From: Butyrivibrio sp.
GTDB lineage: Bacteria > Bacillota > Clostridia > Lachnospirales > Lachnospiraceae
Assembly: GCF_017635265.1 (NCBI RefSeq)
Contig: NZ_JAGBLU010000117.1
Span: 1 to 64,000, forward strand
Direction: 5' to 3'
Length of the DNA: 64,000 nt
Of this stretch, positions 50,717 to 58,692 are shown one piece after another. Position 1 is the first letter of the stretch. Each line of letters opens with the position of its first letter. A model generated the notes under the pieces. It ran no database searches. It was not told the DNA's origin and saw only the letters and a list, made by a program, of their open reading frames with translations. A program made the position numbers and the translations under genes.

Positions 50717-52038
50717 ATCCGATCCTTCCTAAACAAATCGAATCTATACTTGAACGGCTTCTGAAAAGGAAAGCTAATAATAGCCTCACCCACCTCAAGT
50801 TCATTCATATTCCAATCTTCTACAACATGACCATCGTGCCTCTCCTCATGCACGGAGTTATTAAGAGTCCTGTGCTGTTCAATTACTACATTCTTTCCGA
50901 GTAGTCCCACAATATAATCTCTTGTAAAAATATCATTTGCCCTAAAAGCATATATAGACGAGAAACCTGCTAAAATGTTTTTTCCTCTATATTCTCCATA
51001 TGCTTCTGTTAGTTGGTTAATGCTTTGAAGACCAGCAAATACCTTTACGCCAAGACTTCTTCCAAAATTCACGCCGTCATCTATATGTTGCAAATATGGT
51101 ATAAGCCTAAACTCATCGCATATAAGATACACATCACCTTGAGGCTTTTTTCTTCCCAAAGCTTCTTTTAACGCAAGATCAAACAGCAAACTATAAATAG
51201 GTGCCAGTGTCTCACCAATCGAAATGTCATACTCAATAAATAAAACCCTTCCGCCCCTTTTTCTTACAAAATCTCTTATTGAAAACATTCCTCTTTCATC
51301 AAAGCAAGCAGAAAGCAATTTTCTTACTGTACCTAACATTTCGGCATATACGCCAAGTGCTTGTCCATTAGTTCCATCTCCGATATAGCTAAGAACTGAC
51401 GCAAACTGTGGATGAGATTCGATCATTGCCTTCACATCAAAAATTGTTGATTCATCAAGTGCTCTCTTTAATTCATTATTGAACAAACAATCCTTTCTAT
51501 ATTCAATATCATCCTTTCCCTCGTGTAACATGCACAATAGTATTGCAGCAAACAAATCTCGTGCCGCATTAGGGAAAAACGGATCCTTACTTTTGTCAAT
51601 GGATTCCTTGAATATCGACCATGATAATTCCTGTGTATTAAGTGAAACTTCTTTAGATTCCCAACCATCAGCCACTATTTCCTTAAAAATATTCCATTTC
51701 TCAGAAATATCTGCGAACTCACGTCCGCCTCCAATAATTACATCATTTTGAGCCGAAAACAATTTGTAATAATCACCTTTTGTATCAAAAATAATCATCA
51801 CATCGTCTAAAGACATTTTCTTTTTTACCTGCTCTACAATATGGTAAAAAACATTTGACTTTCCACATCCCGTCCCACCAATAAGCATGGTGTGCTTGCT
51901 CAATATATCCTTATTAATACCAAGGCATTTTGAAGTTCCTCTAAATGTCCCTGGAATAGTAATATAAGGATCCACAAATTCAACCATTGGATTATGGTCT
52001 AATATTGAGCCATAGATTGAAGAAAGCTTTATATCCAT
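50713..52038 (-). CDS. VirD4/HerA-like ATPase of the signalling cluster
   Basis: This 441-residue protein has Walker A HTMLIGGTGCGKSNVFYHIV (about 50-68) and Walker B GDVYLICDEFRLIPYL (about 305-320). The block VKVFAGLQSINQLTEAYGEYRGKNILAGFSS follows, the TraM/TraG recognition region of coupling proteins. It lacks the N-terminal membrane helices of the element's own VirD4, so it is a soluble ring ATPase of the TraD/HerA group. It is clearly distinct from the conjugation VirD4 at 32632. The ATG overlaps nothing upstream; GAGGG precedes it. Confidence 0.83.
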   Translation of the reverse strand: MDIKLSSIYGSILDHNPMVEFVDPYITIPGTFRGTSKCLGINKDILSKHTMLIGGTGCGKSNVFYHIVEQVKKKMSLDDVMIIFDTKGDYYKLFSAQNDVIIGGGREFADISEKWNIFKEIVADGWESKEVSLNTQELSWSIFKESIDKSKDPFFPNAARDLFAAILLCMLHEGKDDIEYRKDCLFNNELKRALDESTIFDVKAMIESHPQFASVLSYIGDGTNGQALGVYAEMLGTVRKLLSACFDERGMFSIRDFVRKRGGRVLFIEYDISIGETLAPIYSLLFDLALKEALGRKKPQGDVYLICDEFRLIPYLQHIDDGVNFGRSLGVKVFAGLQSINQLTEAYGEYRGKNILAGFSSIYAFRANDIFTRDYIVGLLGKNVVIEQHRTLNNSVHEERHDGHVVEDWNMNELEVGEAIISFPFQKPFKYRFDLFRKDRI

Positions 52039-52044
52039 CTCTGT

Positions 52045-52422
52045 TCACCCTCTGATTCTTGTATTATTAGCCAATAAAGGTTTACCATCTTCATGTATTT
52101 TTGTCACAAATATTCTTAACTGCTCAATTATTTGATTTATTGTTAAGTTCTTCTCTAACTCATAGTTTTCGCCTTCTATTGTATTGAGCGGTTCATCACA
52201 CACCCCCACTATGCTTATCTGTTCATTTTTATTTTTTTTTATACCCACCAAAAAAGATATAATCAACCGAGCTTGTTCCTCTGATGTTATAGTTTTACTC
52301 CATGATATACATTTTAGTAATGTATTTAAGTTGTCGCGCACTATAATTCCTATCTGGTTCTTATTCTCTTCGAACAAAACAAGAAGCATGTTCCATTCAC
52401 TCTCACTAAATTGATATTTCAT
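52045..52422 (-). CDS. Hypothetical protein upstream of the ATPase
   Basis: This 125-residue protein has no recognised family. It is helical with alternating hydrophobics (MKYQFSESEWNMLLVLFEENKNQIGIIVRDNLNTLLKC) and ends LLANNTRIRG, six bases before the ATPase start. No ribosome site is strong. Its consistent position suggests a partner of the ATPase. It might be an adaptor. Confidence 0.55.
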   Translation of the reverse strand: MKYQFSESEWNMLLVLFEENKNQIGIIVRDNLNTLLKCISWSKTITSEEQARLIISFLVGIKKNKNEQISIVGVCDEPLNTIEGENYELEKNLTINQIIEQLRIFVTKIHEDGKPLLANNTRIRG

Positions 52423-52437
52423 ATGCCACTTTGTAAT

Positions 52438-52644
52438 TTAACGCCCACGCGTATTATCTCTGTTTTCTTCTCTTTTATCGTTGATATCATTTAAAGGCTT
52501 CTTATCACTATTAATCGTAAAAGCATTTTTCTTTTTCGAACCCTTTTCTAAGCTGCTATATATCTCGGATCTGAATGCCTTTAATTTTTTTTTGCTATCT
52601 TCTAAATTATTCTCCGAAGTTATTCTTTCAAAACCATTCTTCAT
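52438..52644 (-). CDS. Small charged protein, 68 residues
   Basis: This product is very rich in K, E, D and N (SENNLEDSKKKLKAFRSEIYSSLEKGSKKKNAFTINSDKKPLND ...). It is probably disordered with one helix. Translation signals are weak; it is included because it fits the spacing in the run of genes. I recognise no family. Confidence 0.4.
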   Translation of the reverse strand: MKNGFERITSENNLEDSKKKLKAFRSEIYSSLEKGSKKKNAFTINSDKKPLNDINDKREENRDNTRGR

Positions 52645-52667
52645 TTATTTACCATCCATTTGTAGCA

Positions 52668-52988
52668 TTATATAATGCTTTCGTTGGGACTAATTTGGTC
52701 ATTAAACTTCATTATCAAATCAATAGGATAAATACGTAGTTCCTCCAGCATTTCTGATGTGTCATTAATAGCATCAAAAACAAATATCAGTGCCAAAAAC
52801 ATAGACCACGTCATAGTTTTCTTCCCACTTTCTACCGGATAATAAGTTTGGCGAGTAACTCCAATAATACTGGCAAGTTCTTCCTGGCTAATCCCTATTT
52901 TTGCTCTTAGCGCAGATAGATTATTCTGCAGAAGATCAATGCTTGCTTTTTTATAATTATTTGATATTATCCATTTATCTTGTACCAA
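52668..52988 (-). CDS. XRE-family HTH regulator of the signalling cluster
   Basis: The start is taken as TTG 52988 because a perfect AAGGAGG lies 8 bases upstream and the 53017-53043 terminator ends just before it; the frame is open further up to 53060. This gives 106 residues with a canonical helix-turn-helix: LRAKIGISQEELASIIGVTRQTYYPVESGKKTMTWSMFLALIFVFD. It probably controls this cluster. The C-terminal 35 residues are helical. Confidence 0.75.
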   Translation of the reverse strand: MVQDKWIISNNYKKASIDLLQNNLSALRAKIGISQEELASIIGVTRQTYYPVESGKKTMTWSMFLALIFVFDAINDTSEMLEELRIYPIDLIMKFNDQISPNESII

Positions 52989-53013
52989 ATCACCGACCTC
53001 CTTCCATTTATTT

Positions 53014-53045
53014 AAAAGGGTAATGAGTCTAAGCCCATTACCCCC
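53014..53045 (-). terminator. Terminator of CFI-box protein gene 2
   Basis: GGGTAATG (53018-53025) and CATTACCC (53036-53043) form an 8-bp stem with a 10-base loop. On the minus strand CCCTTTTAAAT follows. It lies 8 bases after the CFI-box gene stop. Confidence 0.75.
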
Positions 53046-53053
53046 ATAATCAT

Positions 53054-53974
53054 TTACCAATGCTTGTCTTCATAATAAGTCGATTCAATTCCCTTATTTT
53101 GGAGATCTCTCACCAATACATCAAGTCTTGATTTCCAAACTTTTTTAAACCATGCAGTATGCCCAAATAGTTTAACAGCCAGCGGACTTAATGTATAATA
53201 TACATGAATGAATGCTCGCCCATACCAATGCTCGGCAAGCTCATAATCACGGTATCTCCTCAATGTCCATACTTCTGGGCAATCATAAGATCCATATACA
53301 GTTGTTGCTATATAGCATCCCCCTCCAGTACTGCCACTTCCAGAAGTATTACTCGTAGAGCCGCTCAAGATACCATTCCCCCATACCTCCGCTGGATTTC
53401 CTGTCTTATACCAGGTTGGAATAATAGGTGCATTATCTTTAAGCATTGTGGTATAGGGCTCTTGTAGTTTAATCGAATTTCTAAACGCATCAGCAACCTC
53501 AGAATGTACAAAATAGAATCCCTTATCCTCAAACGATTTTTTCTCAGGAAAATCTATCTTCTCAACCGAGGCGCCTTCAATCTTAATGCACATATCCATA
53601 TATGTTGATACTGTAGTCATCCGATGTACAAGGCTTTTCCATTCGTCATCTGTCTCATCGCCACGGACAGACACCAAATATAGAATTACTGCTCCAAAAT
53701 GATCATCTATGTTTTCTATTAAGGCATAACTCCAGTTAACATTCACCCCATCAACATACACAACCGAGTCAGAGAAGTTGCATCTCGCAGGTGGCGTTGC
53801 CTGAGCGATATAACTAAGCTTATTGCTAAGGGCTTCTAATATCTGCAGTGCCGTCATAGTATAGGAATAAACAATAAAGCCCATCCTTCCCATGGCGATT
53901 TCACATTTCAAAACACCAATATCCTCATTGGGGTATTGTGAATGCTCATCTGGTGTTATAAAATTAGATCCCAT
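53054..53974 (-). CDS. CFI-box C-terminal protein 2
   Basis: The start is ATG 53974 (MGSNFITPDEHSQYPNED), with AAGGAGA 8 bases upstream. The 306-residue product has an N-terminal domain unrelated to that of the protein at 40924 (IGVLKCEIAMGRMGFIVYSYTMTALQILEAL, then FGAVILYLVSVRGDE). A serine/glycine linker follows, then the CFI-box module: GGGCYIATTVYGSYDCPEVWTLRRYRDYELAEHWYGRAFIHVYYTLSPLAVKLFG. It has its own terminator and lies downstream of the 54359 gene. With 40924 it frames the cluster, one at each end. Confidence 0.75.
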   Translation of the reverse strand: MGSNFITPDEHSQYPNEDIGVLKCEIAMGRMGFIVYSYTMTALQILEALSNKLSYIAQATPPARCNFSDSVVYVDGVNVNWSYALIENIDDHFGAVILYLVSVRGDETDDEWKSLVHRMTTVSTYMDMCIKIEGASVEKIDFPEKKSFEDKGFYFVHSEVADAFRNSIKLQEPYTTMLKDNAPIIPTWYKTGNPAEVWGNGILSGSTSNTSGSGSTGGGCYIATTVYGSYDCPEVWTLRRYRDYELAEHWYGRAFIHVYYTLSPLAVKLFGHTAWFKKVWKSRLDVLVRDLQNKGIESTYYEDKHW

Positions 53975-54149
53975 GTATTGTCTCCTTCTGTGCATATAAT
54001 AAAATGTTTGAAACGATTGCTAACTTTGGCCTAAAAAGTAGACAATAATATGACAACTACAATACAATGCCGCTTCCGATAACTTCTTATAAACTATCAC
54101 CGATATCTAACCGCTTCTCAGGCACTATCTCTATATAATCTATAAATAT

Positions 54150-54185
54150 AAGGGTAATGAACCCCTCTGGCCTTCCATTACCCTT
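54150..54185 (-). terminator. Terminator of the 54204-54359 gene
   Basis: AAGGGTAATG (54150-54159) and CATTACCCTT (54176-54185) form a perfect 10-bp stem with a 16-base loop. ATATTTAT follows on the minus strand. The same AAGGGTAATG stem sequence is used in the terminator at 53014, a sign of duplication. Confidence 0.7.
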
Positions 54186-54203
54186 TACGCACCTAACACG
54201 ATA

Positions 54204-54359
54204 TCACATACAATACTTGCTATACTCTCTCTCCGCATCAGTAAGTGAAGAAAATGGACCATATTTTGATCTTCCATCCATAACATAAACCCAAAATGTA
54301 TTTCCATCCCCTTCAATCCAGCATCTACCATATGAACCATTTCCTTCTTTGTAAATCAT
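54204..54359 (-). CDS. Small protein, 51 residues
   Basis: The start is ATG 54359 (MIYKEGNGSYGRCWIEGDGNTFWVYVMDGRSKYGPFSSLTDAEREYSKYCM), with AAAGGAGGG 7 bases upstream, the strongest ribosome site in the cluster. The product is aromatic- and glycine-rich, probably a single small beta domain with a C-terminal helix. I recognise no family. It is the first gene after the 54.6-kb promoter. Confidence 0.6.
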   Translation of the reverse strand: MIYKEGNGSYGRCWIEGDGNTFWVYVMDGRSKYGPFSSLTDAEREYSKYCM

Positions 54360-54580
54360 ATAAACCCTCCTTTTAGTCATTGACATTTACACAGCAACAC
54401 CCTGTTGGCCTTGCATTAACCAATAATTCTCAAAGAGGTCACCATGCACATTCCGAAAAGTCCATCATCAAAATTCTCATACCTCATCAATGTATAACAA
54501 TTATTTCCAGATGATAGATCTCTCAATCAGCTATTCAAGAATATAATCTTGAAAAAGTGACCAACCTCGTATTGATGAGA

Positions 54581-54609
54581 ATTTTACAAAATGACAATTT
54601 TTTTGTCAA
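54581..54609 (-). promoter_or_regulatory. Strong promoter upstream of the signalling cluster
   Basis: On the minus strand TTGACA (54604-54609) and TAAAAT (54581-54586) are 17 bases apart. The -35 box is part of a palindrome, TTGACA-N6-TGTCA-like (TGACAA/TTGTCA at 54593-54609), which could be an operator. The 54360-54881 stretch otherwise has no gene; it is very AT-rich and I see nothing else in it that I can name. Confidence 0.65.
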
Positions 54610-54881
54610 TTTATCACGCATTACATACAAAATAAATGAAATCATTATAAAACCAAGGGAAAATCTGCATAAAATTGTTGAACAATTCTCATTTCACCAA
54701 ATATCAATAATGTTTTTATAAAAAAATAATAATTACTTTCTTGCTCAGTTAGTACCTTTATTATGTTCATACTCTTTATTATCATGACAAAAAATCCAAT
54801 TCAATTTGTCACTCGTGTCTGTTGTAAAACTATTACGCTCAATACAAAGCTTTCTCCATTATGACAAGCCCTTCTAATCTA

Positions 54882-55175
54882 TCATGATGCTAAAAACTCA
54901 CCAATCTTATCTCCAATCCCCTCAAGAGCCATTCCCACAGCCACAGCTGAGAAGCTCACCAGAAATACCCCAAAAGACATTCCCAGAGCGATCATCACGC
55001 AGCCCCACATATGCTGACATGCATACATGATTATAATTGCCAACATGATGAGGTAGAACAGCCCTAAAATCACGCAGCCAATCTTTGACAGAACGCCTAC
55101 CCATGCCCTGATGAAGCAGACCATCAGGAACACTGGAAACATTATTATCTTCACAAGTAATTTAATCATAAACAT
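54882..55175 (-). CDS. Small hydrophobic membrane protein
   Basis: The start is ATG 55175 (MFMIKLLVKIIMFPVFLMVCF), with GGAGGG 6 bases upstream. The product of 97 residues has three membrane segments (about 5-25, 32-52, 58-80). It follows the RepA-N gene by 2 bases and is therefore cotranscribed with it. Small polytopic proteins of this sort are common in the replication region of Tn1549-type elements; their role is unknown. Confidence 0.65.
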   Translation of the reverse strand: MFMIKLLVKIIMFPVFLMVCFIRAWVGVLSKIGCVILGLFYLIMLAIIIMYACQHMWGCVMIALGMSFGVFLVSFSAVAVGMALEGIGDKIGEFLAS

Positions 55176-55177
55176 AT

Positions 55178-56245
55178 TCAACCCTCCATATACTCTTCAT
55201 CATCTGTGTTATTTGTTTCTTCCGGATCCTGGAAGTTATTCCTGGCACCTCTGTTAAACGTTGCTGTAAACTGCGCATCTGCTGTTGTTGATACGTTATA
55301 CAGCATAGCCAGAAGATACTGCCTTGGATTTATTGGCGGCTCGGTGAGCTTATGCCAGTTATCAAGGACATCTTCAATGTGGAATCTTGTGAGCTTCATG
55401 AATCTGTCCTTAACCACATTGGTGCTTCTTTCTTCACCACCAATGACCATTTTCTCCTTGGATGAAGTCAGGACATCAACCATGAGATCCACAATGCCTC
55501 TGATTGTGCCTTCATCATGGGGATAATTCTGACAAAGCGCCTCTGTTTCGATGTTTTCATCAACACATTCTCTGTATGCCCATGCATCTTCATCCAATCC
55601 AATCCCATCAGCCCTACGTATATTACTATTACTGGGATAGATAGGGATAAGATTTTTATTATTATTTTTTATATTTTTATTATTATATGGGTCCAAATTT
55701 TGGACGGGTTCAGATTCAATTCTCACACTACCCCCATCCAGATTTTGCACCCCATAGTTTAAATTTTGGACGGGTGCTAAGTTATCCACATCCGAAGATC
55801 CAACAGATTCAAGGATTCTCTTTTTAGGTATTATTCCAGAGGTTTGTTTTTTGTACTTCTGGGAATCATTGATAATGAAGTTTTTCACATAGAATCTTGA
55901 AACGCTTCCCGGGCATCTTGTATCTTTTTCTATCATTCCCCTTGCTTCAAGACTCTTAAGTGCTGTGATTGCGGAGCTCCTTTTACAGTGTCCGAACTCC
56001 TGCGCTTTCTCCAATGAGCAGTAGACAAATGTTCTCCCCAGTTCATCATGTCCGCTGACATTACCGCCCAGCTTCATTCTTTCAAGAAGGCTTGAATATA
56101 TCAGAATCTCCGAAAGCTTAAGTCCCTCATATTCCTCGTCATAGAGGATTGCCTTGGGAACCATGAGAAAAGCATATGTCTCAGATTCCTTCCCGTTGTA
56201 ATACCTCAAATTCAGCTTCTTGATTTCTTCATCCTTGTAACCCAT
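55178..56245 (-). CDS. repA: Replication initiator protein A (RepA-N type)
   Basis: The start is ATG 56245 (MGYKDEEIKKLNLRYYNGKESETYAFLMVPKAILYDEEY), with GGAGG 10 bases upstream; the longer frame overlaps ParB. The 355-residue product has the RepA-N winged-helix domain: LKLSEILIYSSLLERMKLGGNVSGHDELGRTFVYCSLEKAQEFGHCKRSSAITALKSLEARGMI. It is followed by a variable linker and a DUF6017-like C-terminal domain. RepA-N proteins start replication of excised circles and related plasmids. It belongs to the parA-parB-repA block. Confidence 0.88.
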   Translation of the reverse strand: MGYKDEEIKKLNLRYYNGKESETYAFLMVPKAILYDEEYEGLKLSEILIYSSLLERMKLGGNVSGHDELGRTFVYCSLEKAQEFGHCKRSSAITALKSLEARGMIEKDTRCPGSVSRFYVKNFIINDSQKYKKQTSGIIPKKRILESVGSSDVDNLAPVQNLNYGVQNLDGGSVRIESEPVQNLDPYNNKNIKNNNKNLIPIYPSNSNIRRADGIGLDEDAWAYRECVDENIETEALCQNYPHDEGTIRGIVDLMVDVLTSSKEKMVIGGEERSTNVVKDRFMKLTRFHIEDVLDNWHKLTEPPINPRQYLLAMLYNVSTTADAQFTATFNRGARNNFQDPEETNNTDDEEYMEG

Positions 56246-56273
56246 TTGGATCTTCCTCCCGTTTCTACTATAT

Positions 56274-57260
56274 TTATTGTTCATTTTCCTGTTGCCATTT
56301 TTCCAACAGCCCCAATATAACCATTTCCCTTTCCTTGGCACTAAAGTGTGGCGGGAAATACTTATCCAGTTTTTTCTCAGACAGAGACACCTTCCTTGAC
56401 GGCTTATTCTCCGGAAGGGCATCCCTCATGATCTGCGTCATTACTGTACGAGTGATATTTTCTACATTCTCTGTATTCTTGAGAGCTTCTATCTGAACCG
56501 GTCTGATGAAGCCGGTCTCGCTGAAGTATTCATAAATCCAGCTCTGCAGTTCTTTATCAAAGTGGGAAATATCAACTGCCATATTTAAGCCAATCTTTTT
56601 GGAATCAACCACATCAAGCATTTCCGGAATAAGGTCTGTAAGAGCAATGTACTTCTGGACTTGGCGGCCACTGATACCGGCCTCTTTTCCTACAAGTGTC
56701 CTGGCTCGTAATGCTTCTCTTGAATTTGTATCTGACTTGGGGAACTCAGTTCCCGAGGATGCTTCATCTTCAAAAATCGAATCATCTTCATCCGACATAG
56801 GGAACTCAGTTCCCGAGGACAAGTCATTTCTTTTCCCTTGACGTTTAAGAACATCAAACTTCATCTTAAAAGCAAACGCCCTCTCACTTGGCAGAACCTC
56901 TTCTCTTTGGACATTGGCATCAACCATTGCCACAACTGCGGTATCATCGTCCATTTCCTTTATCACAGCAGGAATTGTCTTGAGCCCTGCAAGCCTTGCG
57001 GCATGCATTCTTCTATGACCGGACACCATTTCATAACCGCCCTCAGCGCATGGCCTCAGCATTACAGGAGTTAGAACCCCATTTACAGCTATACTTTTAA
57101 CAAGTTCTTCCATACGGCTATCATCAATAACCTTGAAAGGATGGTCTTTGAAAGGTCTGATCTGGTCTATCTGTATTTCCTCAGTAACATCTTTTGTAAT
57201 AGGAGCACCAAGAAGCTCCTCAACTGATTCAAAATGTATCTTCTGTCTCTTTGCTGCCAT
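56274..57260 (-). CDS. parB: ParB/RepB/Spo0J-family partition protein
   Basis: This 328-residue protein has the ParB N domain (IQIDQIRPFKDHPFKVIDDSRMEELVKSIAVNGVLTPVMLRPCAEGGYEMVSGHRRMHAARLAGLKTIPAVI) and a central HTH (AGISGRQVQKYIALTDLIPEMLDVV). The linker between carries a 20-residue duplication (SSGTEFPMSDEDDSIFEDEA and SSGTEFPKSD). It should bind parS-like sites and work with ParA to segregate the excised element. It overlaps neither neighbour; GGAGGAGCG precedes the ATG. Confidence 0.93.
   Translation of the reverse strand: MAAKRQKIHFESVEELLGAPITKDVTEEIQIDQIRPFKDHPFKVIDDSRMEELVKSIAVNGVLTPVMLRPCAEGGYEMVSGHRRMHAARLAGLKTIPAVIKEMDDDTAVVAMVDANVQREEVLPSERAFAFKMKFDVLKRQGKRNDLSSGTEFPMSDEDDSIFEDEASSGTEFPKSDTNSREALRARTLVGKEAGISGRQVQKYIALTDLIPEMLDVVDSKKIGLNMAVDISHFDKELQSWIYEYFSETGFIRPVQIEALKNTENVENITRTVMTQIMRDALPENKPSRKVSLSEKKLDKYFPPHFSAKEREMVILGLLEKWQQENEQ
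56740..56814. repeat. 60-bp duplication with 15-bp palindrome inside parB
   Basis: GGGAACTCAGTTCCC occurs at 56740-56754 and 56800-56814, exactly 60 bases apart in the same orientation, each followed by GAGGA. It is a perfect palindrome of 7-bp arms around one base. The two copies encode the repeated SSGTEFP segment. It could be a chance product of a codon-level duplication or a parS-type site placed inside the gene. Confidence 0.6.
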
Positions 57261-57271
57261 AACGCTCCTCC

Positions 57272-58054
57272 TTATGAATTCTTCATGACTACCTCTGTCA
57301 GTGTTGAATAGGCTGCTGCAACCTTGCCCTTGGGATCATACTCAAAAATGCTCTTGCTCATTGCTGATGTTTCTGTAGCCCTTACGGAAATCGGTATCTG
57401 AATTGGAAAAACTGGAATACTTTTTCCGTAAACTTCATTTACTTCTGCTATAATGTCTTTAGCATAATTTGTTCGGATATCTACCATAGTTAAAAGAATT
57501 CCTTCAATCTCAAGTTTTGGATTGAGTCTGCGCTTTACTGTGTAGATAGTTTTGATAAGAGCCTGCAGACCTTTTACCGGCAGAAAAGCTGCCTGTACAG
57601 GGACGAGACATGTATCAGCACATGCGAGTGCATTTACTGTCATGACACCAAGTGACGGCATGCAGTCGATAACCACGTAATCGTAGTTATCTTTTACACT
57701 GTCAATATATCCCTTAAGAACAAGTTCACGGCTCATCACATTCACGAGAGAAACCTCTGCAGCAGAAAGACCTATATTAGAAGGAAGAAGGTCGATGTTG
57801 TCGCTATGCTTGATGATTGCATAGCCATTAGGAATTTCTTCCTCATTAACAAGCTTCTCGATAATGTCTACGATGGTAGGCTCCAGCTTATCCGGTTCCT
57901 GCTGTCCCATGCATATCGAAAGACTTGCCTGAGGATCAGCATCAATGACCAGCACTTTGTTCCCCATATTTGCAAGGCCAGCTGCTAAATTCACTGAGGT
58001 TGTTGTTTTTCCCACCCCACCTTTTTGGTTTGCGATTGCAATAACTTTACTCAT
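57272..58054 (-). CDS. parA: ParA family partition ATPase (Soj-like)
   Basis: This 260-residue protein has the deviant Walker A KGGVGKTTTSVNLAAGLA, then VLVIDADPQASLSICMG, NYDYVVIDCMPSLGVMTVNALA and the switch-II region. It is the ATPase partner of ParB and moves or anchors DNA. It ends 11 bases before parB and its start overlaps the upstream DUF6462-like gene by 8 bases. Confidence 0.95.
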   Translation of the reverse strand: MSKVIAIANQKGGVGKTTTSVNLAAGLANMGNKVLVIDADPQASLSICMGQQEPDKLEPTIVDIIEKLVNEEEIPNGYAIIKHSDNIDLLPSNIGLSAAEVSLVNVMSRELVLKGYIDSVKDNYDYVVIDCMPSLGVMTVNALACADTCLVPVQAAFLPVKGLQALIKTIYTVKRRLNPKLEIEGILLTMVDIRTNYAKDIIAEVNEVYGKSIPVFPIQIPISVRATETSAMSKSIFEYDPKGKVAAAYSTLTEVVMKNS

Positions 58055-58352
58055 ACGATTCTCCTTCCACCTCTTTCGCGAGGGCTTTTATTAATTTGTC
58101 TTCATCACCATCAATGAGATCTTCAACAATCTTCTGATGTTGTCTTAGATACTCTTCAAAAATGTCGCGCCTGATCAGAACTTTTTTGCCGATCTTATAA
58201 ACTGCGCCTGAGGCCCAGGCCATTCTGATAATAGGCTTCATTCCAAGTCCGTAATAATCCTGGGCCATGCGATAAGAAACCATGCATTTACGACTGAACA
58301 TGACATCTTCATCATCCAAATACTGAGAGAACTTCCATATTATTCCGCTCAT
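58047..58352 (-). CDS. DUF6462-like small DNA-binding protein
   Basis: This 101-residue protein has a helix-turn-helix of the MerR/Xis group in GLGMKPIIRMAWASGAVYKIGKKVLIRRDIFEEYLRQH. Similar proteins stand upstream of parA in related elements. It is cotranscribed with the next gene (4-base overlap) and with parA. It may regulate the partition or replication operon. Confidence 0.6.
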   Translation of the reverse strand: MSGIIWKFSQYLDDEDVMFSRKCMVSYRMAQDYYGLGMKPIIRMAWASGAVYKIGKKVLIRRDIFEEYLRQHQKIVEDLIDGDEDKLIKALAKEVEGESYE

Positions 58353-58624
58353 TTTTTACGTCCTCCGGTCTTGGTCATCCTTGGTGGCTGATGAAAAGTC
58401 TCAAGGAATCTTTCAAAGATTTCTCTTTCAATAAGGACAAATCCATCAACCCTATAGATTGCCCCGGCTTTGTCTGCAAGTTCCAAAAGCTTTTTGTGCT
58501 CAATGCTGTAAACATACTCAGCTTCCTTGTATCTGAAGAACTTCCTGCGGAGCTTCCTTACACCACGTATTACCTCATCCTTTTTCTCGATATCCTTGTA
58601 CTCATCAACAATGTTACTGCCCAT
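58349..58624 (-). CDS. DUF6462-like small protein, second copy
   Basis: The start is ATG 58624 (MGSNIVDEYKDIEKKDEVIRGVRKLRRKFF), with AAAGGAG 9 bases upstream. The 91-residue product has the same kind of small domain as the neighbour, with EYVYSIEHKKLLELADKAGAIYRVDGFVLIEREIFERFLE. It overlaps the 58047 gene by 4 bases. It is the first gene of the partition operon; a strong hairpin lies just upstream. Confidence 0.6.
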   Translation of the reverse strand: MGSNIVDEYKDIEKKDEVIRGVRKLRRKFFRYKEAEYVYSIEHKKLLELADKAGAIYRVDGFVLIEREIFERFLETFHQPPRMTKTGGRKK

Positions 58625-58692
58625 AATCTTTTCTCCTTTTATTATTTGTTGATGAAGCCCCACTGCATGCCATGGCTTTTTTGAAATACAAA

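Noticed and set aside
56246-56422. N-terminal extension of the RepA-N frame to 56422
   Set aside because: It overlaps parB by almost 150 bases, reads as basic low-quality sequence and lacks a ribosome site. ATG 56245 has GGAGG.
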